A stretch of DNA of 64,000 nt from Streptomyces cinnabarinus. Lineage in GTDB: Bacteria > Actinomycetota > Actinomycetes > Streptomycetales > Streptomycetaceae. The stretch covers positions 5,394,001 to 5,458,000 of the forward strand of contig NZ_CP114413.1 of the NCBI RefSeq assembly GCF_027270315.1. Direction: 5' to 3'. The notes under the pieces are model-generated. The model was not told the DNA's origin and did no database searches. It saw only the letters and a program-made list of their open reading frames with translations. The first letter of the stretch is position 1. The number at the start of each line of letters is the position of its first letter. Positions 25,398 through 34,000 of this stretch are shown piece after piece. Position numbers and translations under genes: made by a program.

Positions 25398-26972
25398 GTG
25401 TCACCAGCGACCCACGCCGCCCCCGACACCGTCCTGGTCGTCGACTTCGGCGCGCAGTACGCCCAGCTCATCGCCCGCCGCGTCCGCGAGGCCCGGGTCT
25501 ACAGCGAGATCGTGCCGAGCACCATGCCGGTGGCGGAGATGCTCGCCAAGAACCCGGCGGCGATCATCCTCTCCGGCGGCCCCTCGTCGGTCTACGAGGA
25601 GGGCGCCCCCAGCCTCGACGCCGCGCTCTTCGAGGCCGGCGTCCCCGTCTTCGGCATGTGCTACGGCTTCCAGCTGATGGCGCAGAGCCTCGGCGGCACC
25701 GTCGACAACACCGGCGCGCGCGAGTACGGCCGTACCGACCTGCACGTCTCACGCTCCTCCTCCACCCTCTTCGAGGGCACCCCGGACGAGCAGCACGTGT
25801 GGATGTCGCACGGCGACGCCTGCTCCGCCGCCCCCGAGGGCTTCATCGTCTCGGCCTCCACGGACGTCGTCCCGGTCGCCGCCTTCGAGAACGACGACAA
25901 GAAGCTCTACGGCGTCCAGTACCACCCCGAGGTCATGCACTCCACGCACGGCCAGCAGGTGCTGGAGCACTTCCTGTACCGCGGCGCCGGGCTCACGCCG
26001 TCGTGGACCACGGGCAACGTCATCGAGGAGCAGGTCGCCGCGATCCGCGCTCAGGTCGGCGACAAGCGCGCCATCTGCGGTCTGTCCGGCGGCGTCGACT
26101 CCGCGGTGGCCGCGGCCCTCGTGCAGAAGGCCATCGGCTCCCAGCTGACCTGCGTGTACGTCGACCACGGTCTGATGCGCAAGAACGAGACCGAGCAGGT
26201 CGAGAAGGACTTCGTGGCGGCGACCGGCGCCAACCTGAAGGTCGTCGACGCGCAGGAGCGATTCCTCGACGCGCTGGCGGGCGTCTCCGACCCGGAGACC
26301 AAGCGCAAGATCATCGGCCGCGAGTTCATCCGCGTGTTCGAGCAGGCGCAGCTGGAGATCCTCCAGGAGGACGGCCCCGAGGTCGCCTTCCTCGTGCAGG
26401 GCACCCTCTACCCGGACATTGTCGAGTCCGGCGGCGGCACCGGCACCGCCAACATCAAGTCCCACCACAACGTGGGCGGCCTCCCCGACGACATCGAGTT
26501 CGAGCTCGTCGAGCCGCTGCGCCAGCTGTTCAAGGACGAGGTCCGGATGGTCGGCCAGGAGCTGGGCCTGCCCGAGGAGATCGTCCAGCGCCAGCCGTTC
26601 CCCGGCCCCGGCCTCGGCATCCGGATCGTCGGCGAGGTCACCCGGGAGCGCCTGGACCTGCTGCGCGAGGCCGACGCCATCGCCCGCGAGGAGCTGACCG
26701 CGGCCGGCCTCGACCGCGACATCTGGCAGTGTCCGGTGGTCCTGCTCGCCGACGTCCGCTCGGTCGGCGTTCAGGGCGACGGCCGCACCTACGGCCACCC
26801 GATCGTGCTGCGCCCGGTCTCCTCCGAGGACGCCATGACGGCCGACTGGTCGCGGCTGCCGTACGACGTCCTGGCGAAGATCTCCACCCGGATCACCAAC
26901 GAGGTGCGGGACGTCAACCGAGTGGTCCTCGACGTGACGTCGAAGCCGCCGGGCACGATCGAGTGGGAGTAG
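25398..26972 (+). CDS. guaA: GMP synthase (glutamine-hydrolysing)
   Basis: 524 residues, full length, cytoplasmic. Converts XMP to GMP with glutamine and ATP. The N-terminal class I amidotransferase has its nucleophile Cys88 in FGMCYGFQ and His176/Glu178 in QYHPEV. The PP-loop ATP pyrophosphatase has SGGVDS at 230-235. The C-terminal dimerisation domain ends SKPPGTIEWE, the family hallmark. The GTG at 25398 follows GGAAGG. It completes the GMP route started by guaB at 0.3 kb. Its promoter region is shared divergently with the chorismate mutase leader; TAGAAT at 25353-25358 is a possible -10 but I find no matching -35. Confidence 0.98.
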   Translation: MSPATHAAPDTVLVVDFGAQYAQLIARRVREARVYSEIVPSTMPVAEMLAKNPAAIILSGGPSSVYEEGAPSLDAALFEAGVPVFGMCYGFQLMAQSLGGTVDNTGAREYGRTDLHVSRSSSTLFEGTPDEQHVWMSHGDACSAAPEGFIVSASTDVVPVAAFENDDKKLYGVQYHPEVMHSTHGQQVLEHFLYRGAGLTPSWTTGNVIEEQVAAIRAQVGDKRAICGLSGGVDSAVAAALVQKAIGSQLTCVYVDHGLMRKNETEQVEKDFVAATGANLKVVDAQERFLDALAGVSDPETKRKIIGREFIRVFEQAQLEILQEDGPEVAFLVQGTLYPDIVESGGGTGTANIKSHHNVGGLPDDIEFELVEPLRQLFKDEVRMVGQELGLPEEIVQRQPFPGPGLGIRIVGEVTRERLDLLREADAIAREELTAAGLDRDIWQCPVVLLADVRSVGVQGDGRTYGHPIVLRPVSSEDAMTADWSRLPYDVLAKISTRITNEVRDVNRVVLDVTSKPPGTIEWE

Positions 26973-26997
26973 GCACTCCCGTTGCGCGCTGGGCGCG

Positions 26998-27470
26998 CTA
27001 GGTGCGCTTGATCAGGCGCAGCGGCTGACCGGGCTTCCAGACCTGGAGAGCGAGGTACTTCTCGTCCTCCACGGAGGTCCGCACGACCTCCGTCAGCTCG
27101 GTACGGAAGAGGTGGAACGGCTCCGGCGGTTCCACCTCTTCGCCGTACGCGGCCTTCTCCGCCGGGTCCACGACCTCGACGCCCGGCCGCTGATCCGGAC
27201 GTCACCGCCGCCCATGGACTGGCCCTCCCCGGGGTTCGCCTGGAGCGCGAAGCGCGGATCGCGGCGCAGATCGAGCGCCTTGAGCGAGTCCGGCATCATC
27301 CCGAGCCACAGCTCGCCGCCCCGGAAGGTCACCTCAAGACCGGTGGTGCGCGGGGAGCCGTCCTTGCGGAGGGTGGCGAGGATGTGGTGTGTGAAGGCGC
27401 CGAAGCGCTCCTCGACGAGCTTGGCGAGTGCGGGTTCGGCGCTGCTGAACGCGGCCCAATTCATCGTCAT
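26998..27470 (-). pseudogene. Frameshifted pyridoxamine 5'-phosphate oxidase (PPOX) family gene
   Basis: From ATG 27470 the frame reads MTMNWAAFSSAEPALAKLVE, FTHHILATLRKDGSPRTTGL and LWLGMMPDSLKALDLRRDPR, then MGGGDVRISGRA, a typical split-barrel flavin/F420-binding family protein. At about 27180-27181 the frame breaks. The correct continuation (VEVVDPAEKAAYGEEV, PFHLFRTELTEVV, YLALQVWKPGQPLRLIKRT then TAG at 27000-26998) is in another frame. Restoring one C (G on the coding strand) at that point rejoins both halves into about 157 residues. The cause is either a recent inactivating deletion or a sequencing error in a GC run. Downstream codons look undecayed. Confidence 0.8.
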
Positions 27471-27512
27471 ACGACGAGTGTGGCGCCGATACCCGACATC
27501 CTCTGTCCGCTT

Positions 27513-28124
27513 TCAGGCGCGTACGTACCGCTCCCGGCCCTGCCCGTCGCGCACCTGCGTGCAGCCCGCCGCGGTCAGGCGCTCGGCCAGCTTGGCGCGG
27601 CGGGCCTCGTTCACCCGCAGGGTGATCAGCAGGAACGCCGGGACCAGCGCGGCGAGGGTGAGCAGCACCGCGAACTTGCCGGTCAGCGCGGCCAGCAGCA
27701 CCAGCACCAGCGGGATGCCCCAGGCCATGGTGAGCAGCTGCTTTCGGTTGGCGGCGGCGCCCAGGGCGTCGTACCGGATGAGCGTCGTGATCAGATCGAC
27801 GTCCGGCTGCGCCTCGGGGACCGGGGTCAGCGAGCCCTGGTACATGCCGGGCACCGGGCCGCCCGCGCCCGCCTGCGGGAACGCGGCCGCGTTGGCCGCC
27901 GCGCGCTGCACCGCCCGCGGATCGGCGTCCCGGACCATGGTGACGTGCACGGTCTTCTGCTTGCCGAGGTGGCGCACGTCCGCGTATCGGAAGCCGTAGC
28001 ACTCGGCGATGTACGCGAGGGCGCCGAGTGTCTCCCACTCGGCGAAGGGGTGGACGAGCTCGACGACGTCCTGGGAGGCGAGCTGCCGCATGAGGGCGGT
28101 GACGTGACGGTCGGCGAGACTCAC
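27513..28124 (-). CDS. Conserved actinobacterial membrane protein of unknown function
   Basis: 203 residues from GTG 28124, with AGGAG about eight bases upstream. The first 100 residues are soluble, with HVTALMRQLASQDVVELVHPF and KQKTVHVTMVRDADP. Then come two membrane helices (LLTMAWGIPLVLVLLAALTG and FAVLLTLAALVPAFLLITL) and a basic C-terminal segment (NEARRAKLAERLTAAGCTQV). I do not recognise a domain of known function. It follows on the same strand upstream of the frameshifted PPOX gene, separated by 42 bp. Confidence 0.8.
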   Translation of the reverse strand: MSLADRHVTALMRQLASQDVVELVHPFAEWETLGALAYIAECYGFRYADVRHLGKQKTVHVTMVRDADPRAVQRAAANAAAFPQAGAGGPVPGMYQGSLTPVPEAQPDVDLITTLIRYDALGAAANRKQLLTMAWGIPLVLVLLAALTGKFAVLLTLAALVPAFLLITLRVNEARRAKLAERLTAAGCTQVRDGQGRERYVRA

Positions 28125-28294
28125 GGGGACTCCTGGTATCTGGCTGAAAAATGACGCTGAACTACTGATTCCGCATCCCAGACCCCCGAGTCCCTGAAAG
28201 GGTTGCGCGTCATCTTTACAACTCGGCCCTGCCCTTTTGCCCTGACCGACGGTAACTTCCGGGCCGTAAAGGAATTAGTGCAGGAGGCTGCCAC

Positions 28295-29089
28295 ATGCCC
28301 GGGCCCACGCCGCCGCTTCCGCTCCCCACCGACCGGCTGCGCTTCGCCATGCCGCCGATGCACGACTCGGTCGAGGACGAACGCCGGCACCGCAAGGAAC
28401 GGCTCGCGGGCGCGCTCCGGATCTTCGGACGCCTCGGCTTCGAGGACGGGGTCTCGGGGCACATCACCGCACGCGATCCGGAGTTCAGCGACTGCTTCTG
28501 GGTGAACCCCTTCGGGATGCCCTTCAGGCATGTCACCGTCAGCGATCTGGTGCTGGCCAACTCCGACGGACAGGTCGTCGAGGGCCGCTACCACGTCAAC
28601 CAGGCCGCCTTCGCCGTGCACGCCCAGGTCCACGCCGCCCGCCCCGACGTCGTCGCCGTCGCCCACTGCCACTCCGTGCACGGCCGCGCGCTGGCCGCAC
28701 TCGGCGAACTCCTCGACCCGATCACCCAGGAGAGCTGCGCCTTCTACGAGGACCTCGCCCTGTACGACGCCTACAGCGGCGTCACCGTCGACGCCGGGGA
28801 GGGCCGCCGGATCGCGGGCGCCCTCGACTCCTGCAAGGCGCTGGTGCTGCGCAACCACGGACTGCTCACCGTGGGCGACTCGGTGGACGCGGCGGCCTGG
28901 TGGTTCCTGTCCCTGGAACGTTCCTGCCAGGTGCAGCTCACCGCGAGGGCGGCGGGCCGCCCGGTCCTCATCGACCACAAGGCGGCGGTCGCGACCCGGG
29001 AACAACTGGGCGGCGACCTGGTGGCCTGGATCAACTACCAGCCGTTGTGGCAGGACATCAGCCGCAGCGAGCCGGATCTGCTGTCGTAG
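28295..29089 (+). CDS. Class II aldolase/adducin family protein
   Basis: 264 residues from ATG 28295 with AGGAGG upstream. The fold is that of zinc-dependent fuculose/ribulose-phosphate aldolases and adducin heads. Metal ligands are visible in AVAHCHSVHGRALA and RNHGLLTVGDSVDAAAWW, with the substrate-side segment GHITARDPEFSDCFWVNPFG near residue 55. The substrate cannot be read. Many bacterial members are of unknown specificity, and no sugar kinase or isomerase is nearby. It is divergent from the membrane protein at 27.5 kb and ends only 13 bp from the convergent DUF4429 gene. Confidence 0.9.
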   Translation: MPGPTPPLPLPTDRLRFAMPPMHDSVEDERRHRKERLAGALRIFGRLGFEDGVSGHITARDPEFSDCFWVNPFGMPFRHVTVSDLVLANSDGQVVEGRYHVNQAAFAVHAQVHAARPDVVAVAHCHSVHGRALAALGELLDPITQESCAFYEDLALYDAYSGVTVDAGEGRRIAGALDSCKALVLRNHGLLTVGDSVDAAAWWFLSLERSCQVQLTARAAGRPVLIDHKAAVATREQLGGDLVAWINYQPLWQDISRSEPDLLS

Positions 29090-29102
29090 TGGCTCCCGGG
29101 GT

Positions 29103-29990
29103 TCAAAATCCCCTGAGCACGGCCGCCTTGGTCATCGCGAACTCCTCGTCGGTGAGCACCCCGTCCTTGTACAGCTCACCCAGCTCCCGCAGCCTGCGCA
29201 GCAGCACGTCGTGCTGGTCGGCCGGCGGCGGTACGGCCGCGGCGAGCGGGCGGACGCGCTCGGCGTACTCCCCGCCGGTGCGCGTGGAGGGATGCGGCAG
29301 CCGGGCGGTCACCGCGGTCGCGACCAGCGCGGTGAGCAGATCGCGACGGGCGCTGCCCCACAGATCGAGAGCGTACGGATCCTTCTCCGGCGGGAGCTTG
29401 GAGAACGACGTCTCCCGGCTCACGAACCGCAGAAAGCCGTCCTCGTAGCCAGAGTTGGGCAGCCACTCGACCTGGACGACATCGGAGACATTGATGATCC
29501 GCGGCCCGGTCGCCCGCTTGACCCGGTCGGAAGTGTCGGCCCAGTCGATCCGTACCTGGATCCCGTCGAAGGAGACCGTGCCGTCCGAGGAACGCACCGA
29601 GACCGGGACCGGGGGACCGGGCAGCAGATAGGCCTTGGTGGGTTCGCTCGGGATCTGGTCCAGCAGCAGCGAATGCCGGATCTCCTCGGCCACGTACTCG
29701 GCGACCCCGGCCCGGTCCACGTCCACCACCAGCCGATACGGATCCGCCGGATCGGGCAGCCGGCCGCCGGTCGCCTGGAGCAGCGGATCGGCGCCCTCGC
29801 GCAGCCTCATCCGCAGCCGCCCGCGCTTGCGTTCGGGTTCGAAGACGACTCCGGCGACGGCCTCCAGCGGTACGGCGATCTCCCCGTACGTCTGCCGGAA
29901 CAGCGGCACCGAGCGGTGCAGACCCGGCGTGATCCTGACCGTGGTGCCGTCGAAGGCCCAGGTCCCGTCGCGCTGGATGATCTCGGCCAT
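29103..29990 (-). CDS. DUF4429 domain protein with C-terminal SHOCT motif
   Basis: 295 residues from ATG 29990. Two DUF4429-like beta-rich units (about residues 1-130 and 135-225) each begin with a (T/V)xFDG.xV element: GTWAFDGTTVRITPG and GTVSFDGIQVRIDW. The C-terminal helix-turn-helix pair LLRRLRELGELYKDGVLTDEEFA is a SHOCT oligomerisation motif. The cellular role is unknown. The protein is soluble with no signal peptide. Confidence 0.85.
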   Translation of the reverse strand: MAEIIQRDGTWAFDGTTVRITPGLHRSVPLFRQTYGEIAVPLEAVAGVVFEPERKRGRLRMRLREGADPLLQATGGRLPDPADPYRLVVDVDRAGVAEYVAEEIRHSLLLDQIPSEPTKAYLLPGPPVPVSVRSSDGTVSFDGIQVRIDWADTSDRVKRATGPRIINVSDVVQVEWLPNSGYEDGFLRFVSRETSFSKLPPEKDPYALDLWGSARRDLLTALVATAVTARLPHPSTRTGGEYAERVRPLAAAVPPPADQHDVLLRRLRELGELYKDGVLTDEEFAMTKAAVLRGF

Positions 29991-30157
29991 AGGGAGATTC
30001 TCCCAGCCGGGTCAACACGGCGGCCCGCGTCTCACTCCCGGCGGGGCTTCCACGGACCGGACCTGCCGGGCGGGCCCCAGTCGGCGTAGGGCACAATTCG
30101 CTGGCGTTGCACTGGAGTTGTGGCGGTACGGAGCGTGAGGGAAGGCGGGCGTCGGAC

Positions 30158-31441
30158 GTGGCGGTGCAGGAGGCGAGACAGGGCGCGGACCCGGGCACGG
30201 GTGCCCACGCGGGCGGCTGTACCTGCGGGGACTGTCCGCACGGGGCACGCGCGGGACACCGGCGCGCGGTCGCCGAATTCCTGCTGAAGCGGGACGAGTT
30301 CGCCGCCGGACAGGGCCTGCCCGCAGGCGTGGCGCACTCGGCGTCGGCGTCCCGGCAGTGGGTCTCCGAGGAACTCACCCAGTCCGCCGAACTGGTCGCC
30401 GAACGCGGCCGCGCCGAGGGCGAGGCCTGGCTGACCCGCCTGTGGCAGCGCACCGCGTACACGGTGTGGGGACTGGCCGTCCTGCTCCTGCTGGTCCAGG
30501 CGTTGACCGCGATCGGCGCGGGCTGGACCAACGCCCGTACCGCCGGACTGGTGGCGGCGGCGGTGACCGCGGGCGCGCTGACGGCGGCGTCCTGGTTCCA
30601 CCGCGCCCGCGGTGGAGCGCTGGCGCCGGTCATCGGCGACGACAACCGGCTGTCCACCTCCCGCGCGGTGGCCGTGGCCTGGGTGCTGTTCGTGGCGTAC
30701 GCGGTGCTGGTCCTGGTGGGCCGCCTCGCCGCCGCCTCCGACCCCGCCGAACGCGACACACTGATCTCCGGCTTCGAACTGGCCCGCGGCGCCGGGGTGG
30801 TGACGGTCCTGGCGGTGGTGTGCGCGGTCGCCGTCCTCGTCCGCCGGGTCGTGGGCCTGCGCGTACTGGGCCAGCGCCTGCAGAAGGTACGGGCGGACCG
30901 CCCCCGCGCCTCGGACCTCCTCACGGACGACGCGGGCCGGGGGACCTTCGCGGACATCCAGTACGTCGTGATCGGCACGGTGGCCCTCCTCTTCGCCGCG
31001 GTCCGCCTCGCCCGCCGCCCGGACCAGCTCCCCGACCTGCCCTGGGGCCTGGCGGTGGTCGTCCTGATCTCCGCCGCGACCTACCTGGCCGGGAAGTACG
31101 CCGAGGGCGGGCGCCCGGTGATCCTCTCCGTGGTCCGCTCCCGGGAGGCGGGCGACCTCGACGGCCCCATCCGCACGGGCGACGACATCGAGATCCGCGG
31201 CGCCGGTTTCGTCCCGCCGGGCGCCGGCACCGCCGACCGTCTCTCCCGCATGGTCGTCCGCATCGGCCCGGTCAACGTCCATGTCCCCCTCATCCCGGTC
31301 CGGGGCGGCTTCAGCAACCCCACGGACACGCTGCTGACGGTTCCGGTACCGGCCGATGTGGAACCCGGCCGGGTGGAGGTACAGGTGGTCACGGCCGCGG
31401 GTGCGGAGACCGGGCGGTACGCGATCGACGTGACGGAGTGA
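30158..31441 (+). CDS. Polytopic membrane protein with N-terminal Cys motif and C-terminal IPT-like domain
   Basis: About 427 residues from GTG 30158; GTG 30164 is an alternative. The N-terminus carries CTCGDCPHGARAGH, a possible metal or redox Cys/His cluster. A soluble helical region (VAEFLLKRDEF and RGRAEGEAWLTRLW) precedes six membrane helices between about residues 95 and 310. The last about 115 residues (GRPVILSVVRSREAGDLDG, then GAGFVPPGAG and VPVPADVEPGRVEVQVVT) look like an IPT/TIG immunoglobulin-like domain. I do not know a function. It is divergent from the DUF4429 gene (168 bp) and followed by a DoxX gene. Confidence 0.8.
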   Translation: MAVQEARQGADPGTGAHAGGCTCGDCPHGARAGHRRAVAEFLLKRDEFAAGQGLPAGVAHSASASRQWVSEELTQSAELVAERGRAEGEAWLTRLWQRTAYTVWGLAVLLLLVQALTAIGAGWTNARTAGLVAAAVTAGALTAASWFHRARGGALAPVIGDDNRLSTSRAVAVAWVLFVAYAVLVLVGRLAAASDPAERDTLISGFELARGAGVVTVLAVVCAVAVLVRRVVGLRVLGQRLQKVRADRPRASDLLTDDAGRGTFADIQYVVIGTVALLFAAVRLARRPDQLPDLPWGLAVVVLISAATYLAGKYAEGGRPVILSVVRSREAGDLDGPIRTGDDIEIRGAGFVPPGAGTADRLSRMVVRIGPVNVHVPLIPVRGGFSNPTDTLLTVPVPADVEPGRVEVQVVTAAGAETGRYAIDVTE

Positions 31442-31581
31442 CCCGGTACCGGGAGCCGTGCTCTGGCGGGGCGAGAAACCGACAACGCGGAGAAAATGGT
31501 CGGGTCAGGATTGAGCGGGTCCCAGTCGGTGTACGTATCGTCCCTTGAGGGGCACGTCCCGACGGGCGAGAGGCGGCACCG

Positions 31582-32112
31582 ATGACTCACGGCTTCCGTA
31601 CCGATGCGCACGACCCCTATCTGGACGGCGGCCGCGACTGGCGCGACCTGGCCACTCACTACGCCCTCCTCCCGCTCCGTGTCTTCCTCGGCGTCACCTT
31701 CATCTACGCCTCCCTCGACAAACTCACCGACAGCGCCTTCCTGAAGGACTCCGGTTCCGGCTCCATCGGCGACATGATGCGCGCCGTCCGGGACTCCGCC
31801 GCCATCCCGTCCATGGTCGACATGGCCCTCGACAACCCCGTGGCCTTCGGCTACGCCATCGCCCTGGGTGAACTGGCGGTCGGCATCGGCACCCTCCTCG
31901 GCCTCTTCGCCCGCCTCGCGGCCCTCGGCGGCGCCCTGATCTCGCTCAGCCTCTGGCTGACGGTGAGCTGGGCCGCGGAGCCCTACTACTACGGCAACGA
32001 CCTCGCCTATCTGATGGCCTGGCTGCCCCTGGTCCTGGCCGGTGCCCCCTATCTCTCCCTGGACGCGATGCTCCGCACCCGCAAGCGCCGCCGAGCGGGC
32101 TACGAGCAGTAG
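31582..32112 (+). CDS. DoxX family membrane protein
   Basis: 176 residues, starting MTHGFRTDAHDPYLDGGRDW. Four membrane helices follow: LLPLRVFLGVTFIYASLDKL, AFGYAIALGELAVGIGTLLG, LAALGGALISLSLWLTVSWA and LAYLMAWLPLVLAGAPYLSLD. The FLG.TFIYA..DKL signature and four-helix layout are DoxX/TQO-small-subunit-like. Family members take part in thiol or quinone redox chemistry, but the role here is unknown. ATG 31582 has only a weak GAGAGGCGG site. The 140-bp gap before it shows no clear promoter. Confidence 0.88.
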   Translation: MTHGFRTDAHDPYLDGGRDWRDLATHYALLPLRVFLGVTFIYASLDKLTDSAFLKDSGSGSIGDMMRAVRDSAAIPSMVDMALDNPVAFGYAIALGELAVGIGTLLGLFARLAALGGALISLSLWLTVSWAAEPYYYGNDLAYLMAWLPLVLAGAPYLSLDAMLRTRKRRRAGYEQ

Positions 32113-32122
32113 CCCCCCGGAC

Positions 32123-32150
32123 CCCGGCCGGGAGCCCGCCGCCGGCCGGG
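32123..32150. terminator. Stem-loop between convergent genes
   Basis: A 9-bp GC stem (32123-32131 with 32142-32150) closes a 10-base loop in the 52-bp gap between the DoxX gene and the convergent small membrane protein gene. Confidence 0.65.
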
Positions 32151-32164
32151 ATGCCCGTCCCTTC

Positions 32165-32386
32165 TCAGGAGCCGCCTCCCGCGGGCCCCGCGCCGCGCCG
32201 CCGCCGTATCTCCCGCGACAGCACCGCCGTCGCCCCGGCCAGACCCAGACCGCCCATCACCACGGGGATCACCACGAACCACGGTGTCTCCCAGGCCCCG
32301 CCCGCGTCCCCGGCGTAGATCACGCCCGCGAGGGTCAGGAACGCGCCCGCGACCAGCCGGCCCGGCTGGAACTCATGACGCAGCAC
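32165..32386 (-). CDS. Small two-helix membrane protein coupled to the PspC protein gene
   Basis: 73 residues if started at GTG 32386, which overlaps the end of the upstream PspC gene by 14 bp, suggesting translational coupling. Two hydrophobic helices are seen: LVAGAFLTLAGVIYAGDAGG and FVVIPVVMGGLGLAGATAVL, then a basic Arg tail (SREIRRRRGAG). No family is recognised. Its position at the end of the LiaF-like gene makes it a candidate accessory of that envelope-stress module. Confidence 0.7.
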   Translation of the reverse strand: MLRHEFQPGRLVAGAFLTLAGVIYAGDAGGAWETPWFVVIPVVMGGLGLAGATAVLSREIRRRRGAGPAGGGS

Positions 32387-33821
32387 GCCGCACCTCCGCC
32401 TGTCCCACGCCGACATTGAGATCGAGCTCGATGGTGCCCGCCGCCTCGGCACCCTTGGCCGGCTTCAGCGTGACCTCCTTGTGCTTGTCCGGTGCCACAT
32501 CCACGTCCTGCTTGTCGTCGCCCGGCAGCTGGATGTCCCCCACGCCCACGTCGATGTCCACCTTCACCGTCACCTCCGGCGGCACGATCACCTTCAGCTG
32601 TCCCACGCCCACCTCGGCGCGCGTGGTCACCGTCCTGCCCTCGGCCACGTCCAGCCCGCTCAGATCGAGGGTGCCGACGCCGGTGCCGAGGTCGTATCCC
32701 GGCTGGACCGCGGCCACCGTGGCAGGCTCCCAGGTCGTGCGTATCCACTGGGTGCCGATGTCCTTGGGCAGCGCCGCCGACGCGGCCAGCAGTCCCGCGG
32801 TGACGACCGCCAGGAAGACCGACCCGGCGCCGGTGCGCCCGAGGAACGCGCTGACCGCGATGCCGACGCCGAACACGATCAGCGCGGCGGCGAGGCCCGT
32901 CTGGAGGCTGGTGCCGAGCGGATGGTCGTCCCACGTCAGCCTGATGCCGAGGCCACCGGCGAACAGGGCCAGCAGCAGGATCCAGCCGCCGATCCAGCGG
33001 GGGCCGCGCGGTTTCGGCGGCTGGGAGCGGCGGGCGCGCAGATCCTCCCGGCGATGCCCGTATCCGGGGCCGAGGCTGATGTCGACCGCCGCCACGATGT
33101 CCCGGTCCTGGGAGTCGTGCGGGCCCCACAGATAGCCGGTGCCACCGTCATGGGTGCCGTCCTTGACGATCGGGTCGCGCCACCAGGAGGGGTAGGCCGT
33201 GGGCGCCGGGGGCGCCTTGGCCTCCGGCGGGGCGTCGGCGACGGCCTGCGCGGCGAGCGGATCGGGGTCGGCGCCGCCGCGCTGCCGCGACCAGTAGCCC
33301 GCGCCCGCGAGCAGCAGGGAGAGTATGACGGCGAAGGACAGCACCCCGCCGTTCGTCATCATCGTCAGGAAGACCCCGCAGCCGACCAGCGCGAACAGCA
33401 CCGCCGTCAGCGCCTGGCCGTCCACCCGGCCGGTCAGCAGCTTGCGCACCTCGTTCTCCTCGTCGTCCTCGTACGGGACGAAGAGCCACGCGAAGCCGTA
33501 GAAGATCAGGCCGAGGCCGCCGGTCGCGGAGAGGACCGCGAGGGTGATCCGGAAGATCACCGGATCCATGTCGCACTGCCGCCCGAGCCCCGCGCACACC
33601 CCGGCGAGCATCTTGTGCCCCCGGTCCCGCCGGAACCGGCCGGGCGGTTCGGCGCCTCCCCCTTCTTCCTGCGCGGGCGCCCGCCCGTGCGCGCGCGAGC
33701 CCCCGCCCGCGCCGGGAGCCGGGTCCGCGGCGGGCGCGGCATCCTGCGGCCCGGCGCCCACGGCGGGGCGTGGGCCGGAGCCGGGTCCCGGACCCGTCGC
33801 GGCGTGCTCGTGATCAGTCAT
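32373..33821 (-). CDS. PspC-domain membrane protein with LiaF-like (toast-rack) C-terminus
   Basis: 482 residues from ATG 33821. After a Pro/Gly/Ala-rich stretch, a PspC domain (about residues 66-125: RDRGHKMLAGVCAGLGRQ and LIFYGFAWLFVP) includes the first membrane helix. Several more helices follow (about 145-180 and 280-355). The last about 110 residues have repeating short strands (GVGTLDLSGLDV, AEVGVGQLKVIVPPEVTV, DVGVGDIQLPG and LNVGVGQAEV), the pattern of LiaF/toast-rack beta-helices. LiaF proteins restrain the LiaS kinase. The divergent genes encode a PspC-containing kinase and its regulator, so this is probably their inhibitor or co-sensor. Confidence 0.88.
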   Translation of the reverse strand: MTDHEHAATGPGPGSGPRPAVGAGPQDAAPAADPAPGAGGGSRAHGRAPAQEEGGGAEPPGRFRRDRGHKMLAGVCAGLGRQCDMDPVIFRITLAVLSATGGLGLIFYGFAWLFVPYEDDEENEVRKLLTGRVDGQALTAVLFALVGCGVFLTMMTNGGVLSFAVILSLLLAGAGYWSRQRGGADPDPLAAQAVADAPPEAKAPPAPTAYPSWWRDPIVKDGTHDGGTGYLWGPHDSQDRDIVAAVDISLGPGYGHRREDLRARRSQPPKPRGPRWIGGWILLLALFAGGLGIRLTWDDHPLGTSLQTGLAAALIVFGVGIAVSAFLGRTGAGSVFLAVVTAGLLAASAALPKDIGTQWIRTTWEPATVAAVQPGYDLGTGVGTLDLSGLDVAEGRTVTTRAEVGVGQLKVIVPPEVTVKVDIDVGVGDIQLPGDDKQDVDVAPDKHKEVTLKPAKGAEAAGTIELDLNVGVGQAEVRRAAS

Positions 33822-34000
33822 GCATCCATGGTGACGGCCGAGGCGGCCCGGCGGCAGTGGGAACGACCCTGGCCGGACCCTGATATCGCCCCTGAGCCGG
33901 ATCCCGGGACCCGTTCGAGACCGCCGCGGCCCGAAGATCGGGGGAGTCTCGGGGGCGAACCCTGATGCTCCGCTCCGCCGCTCGTGTGACCATCGGTGGC

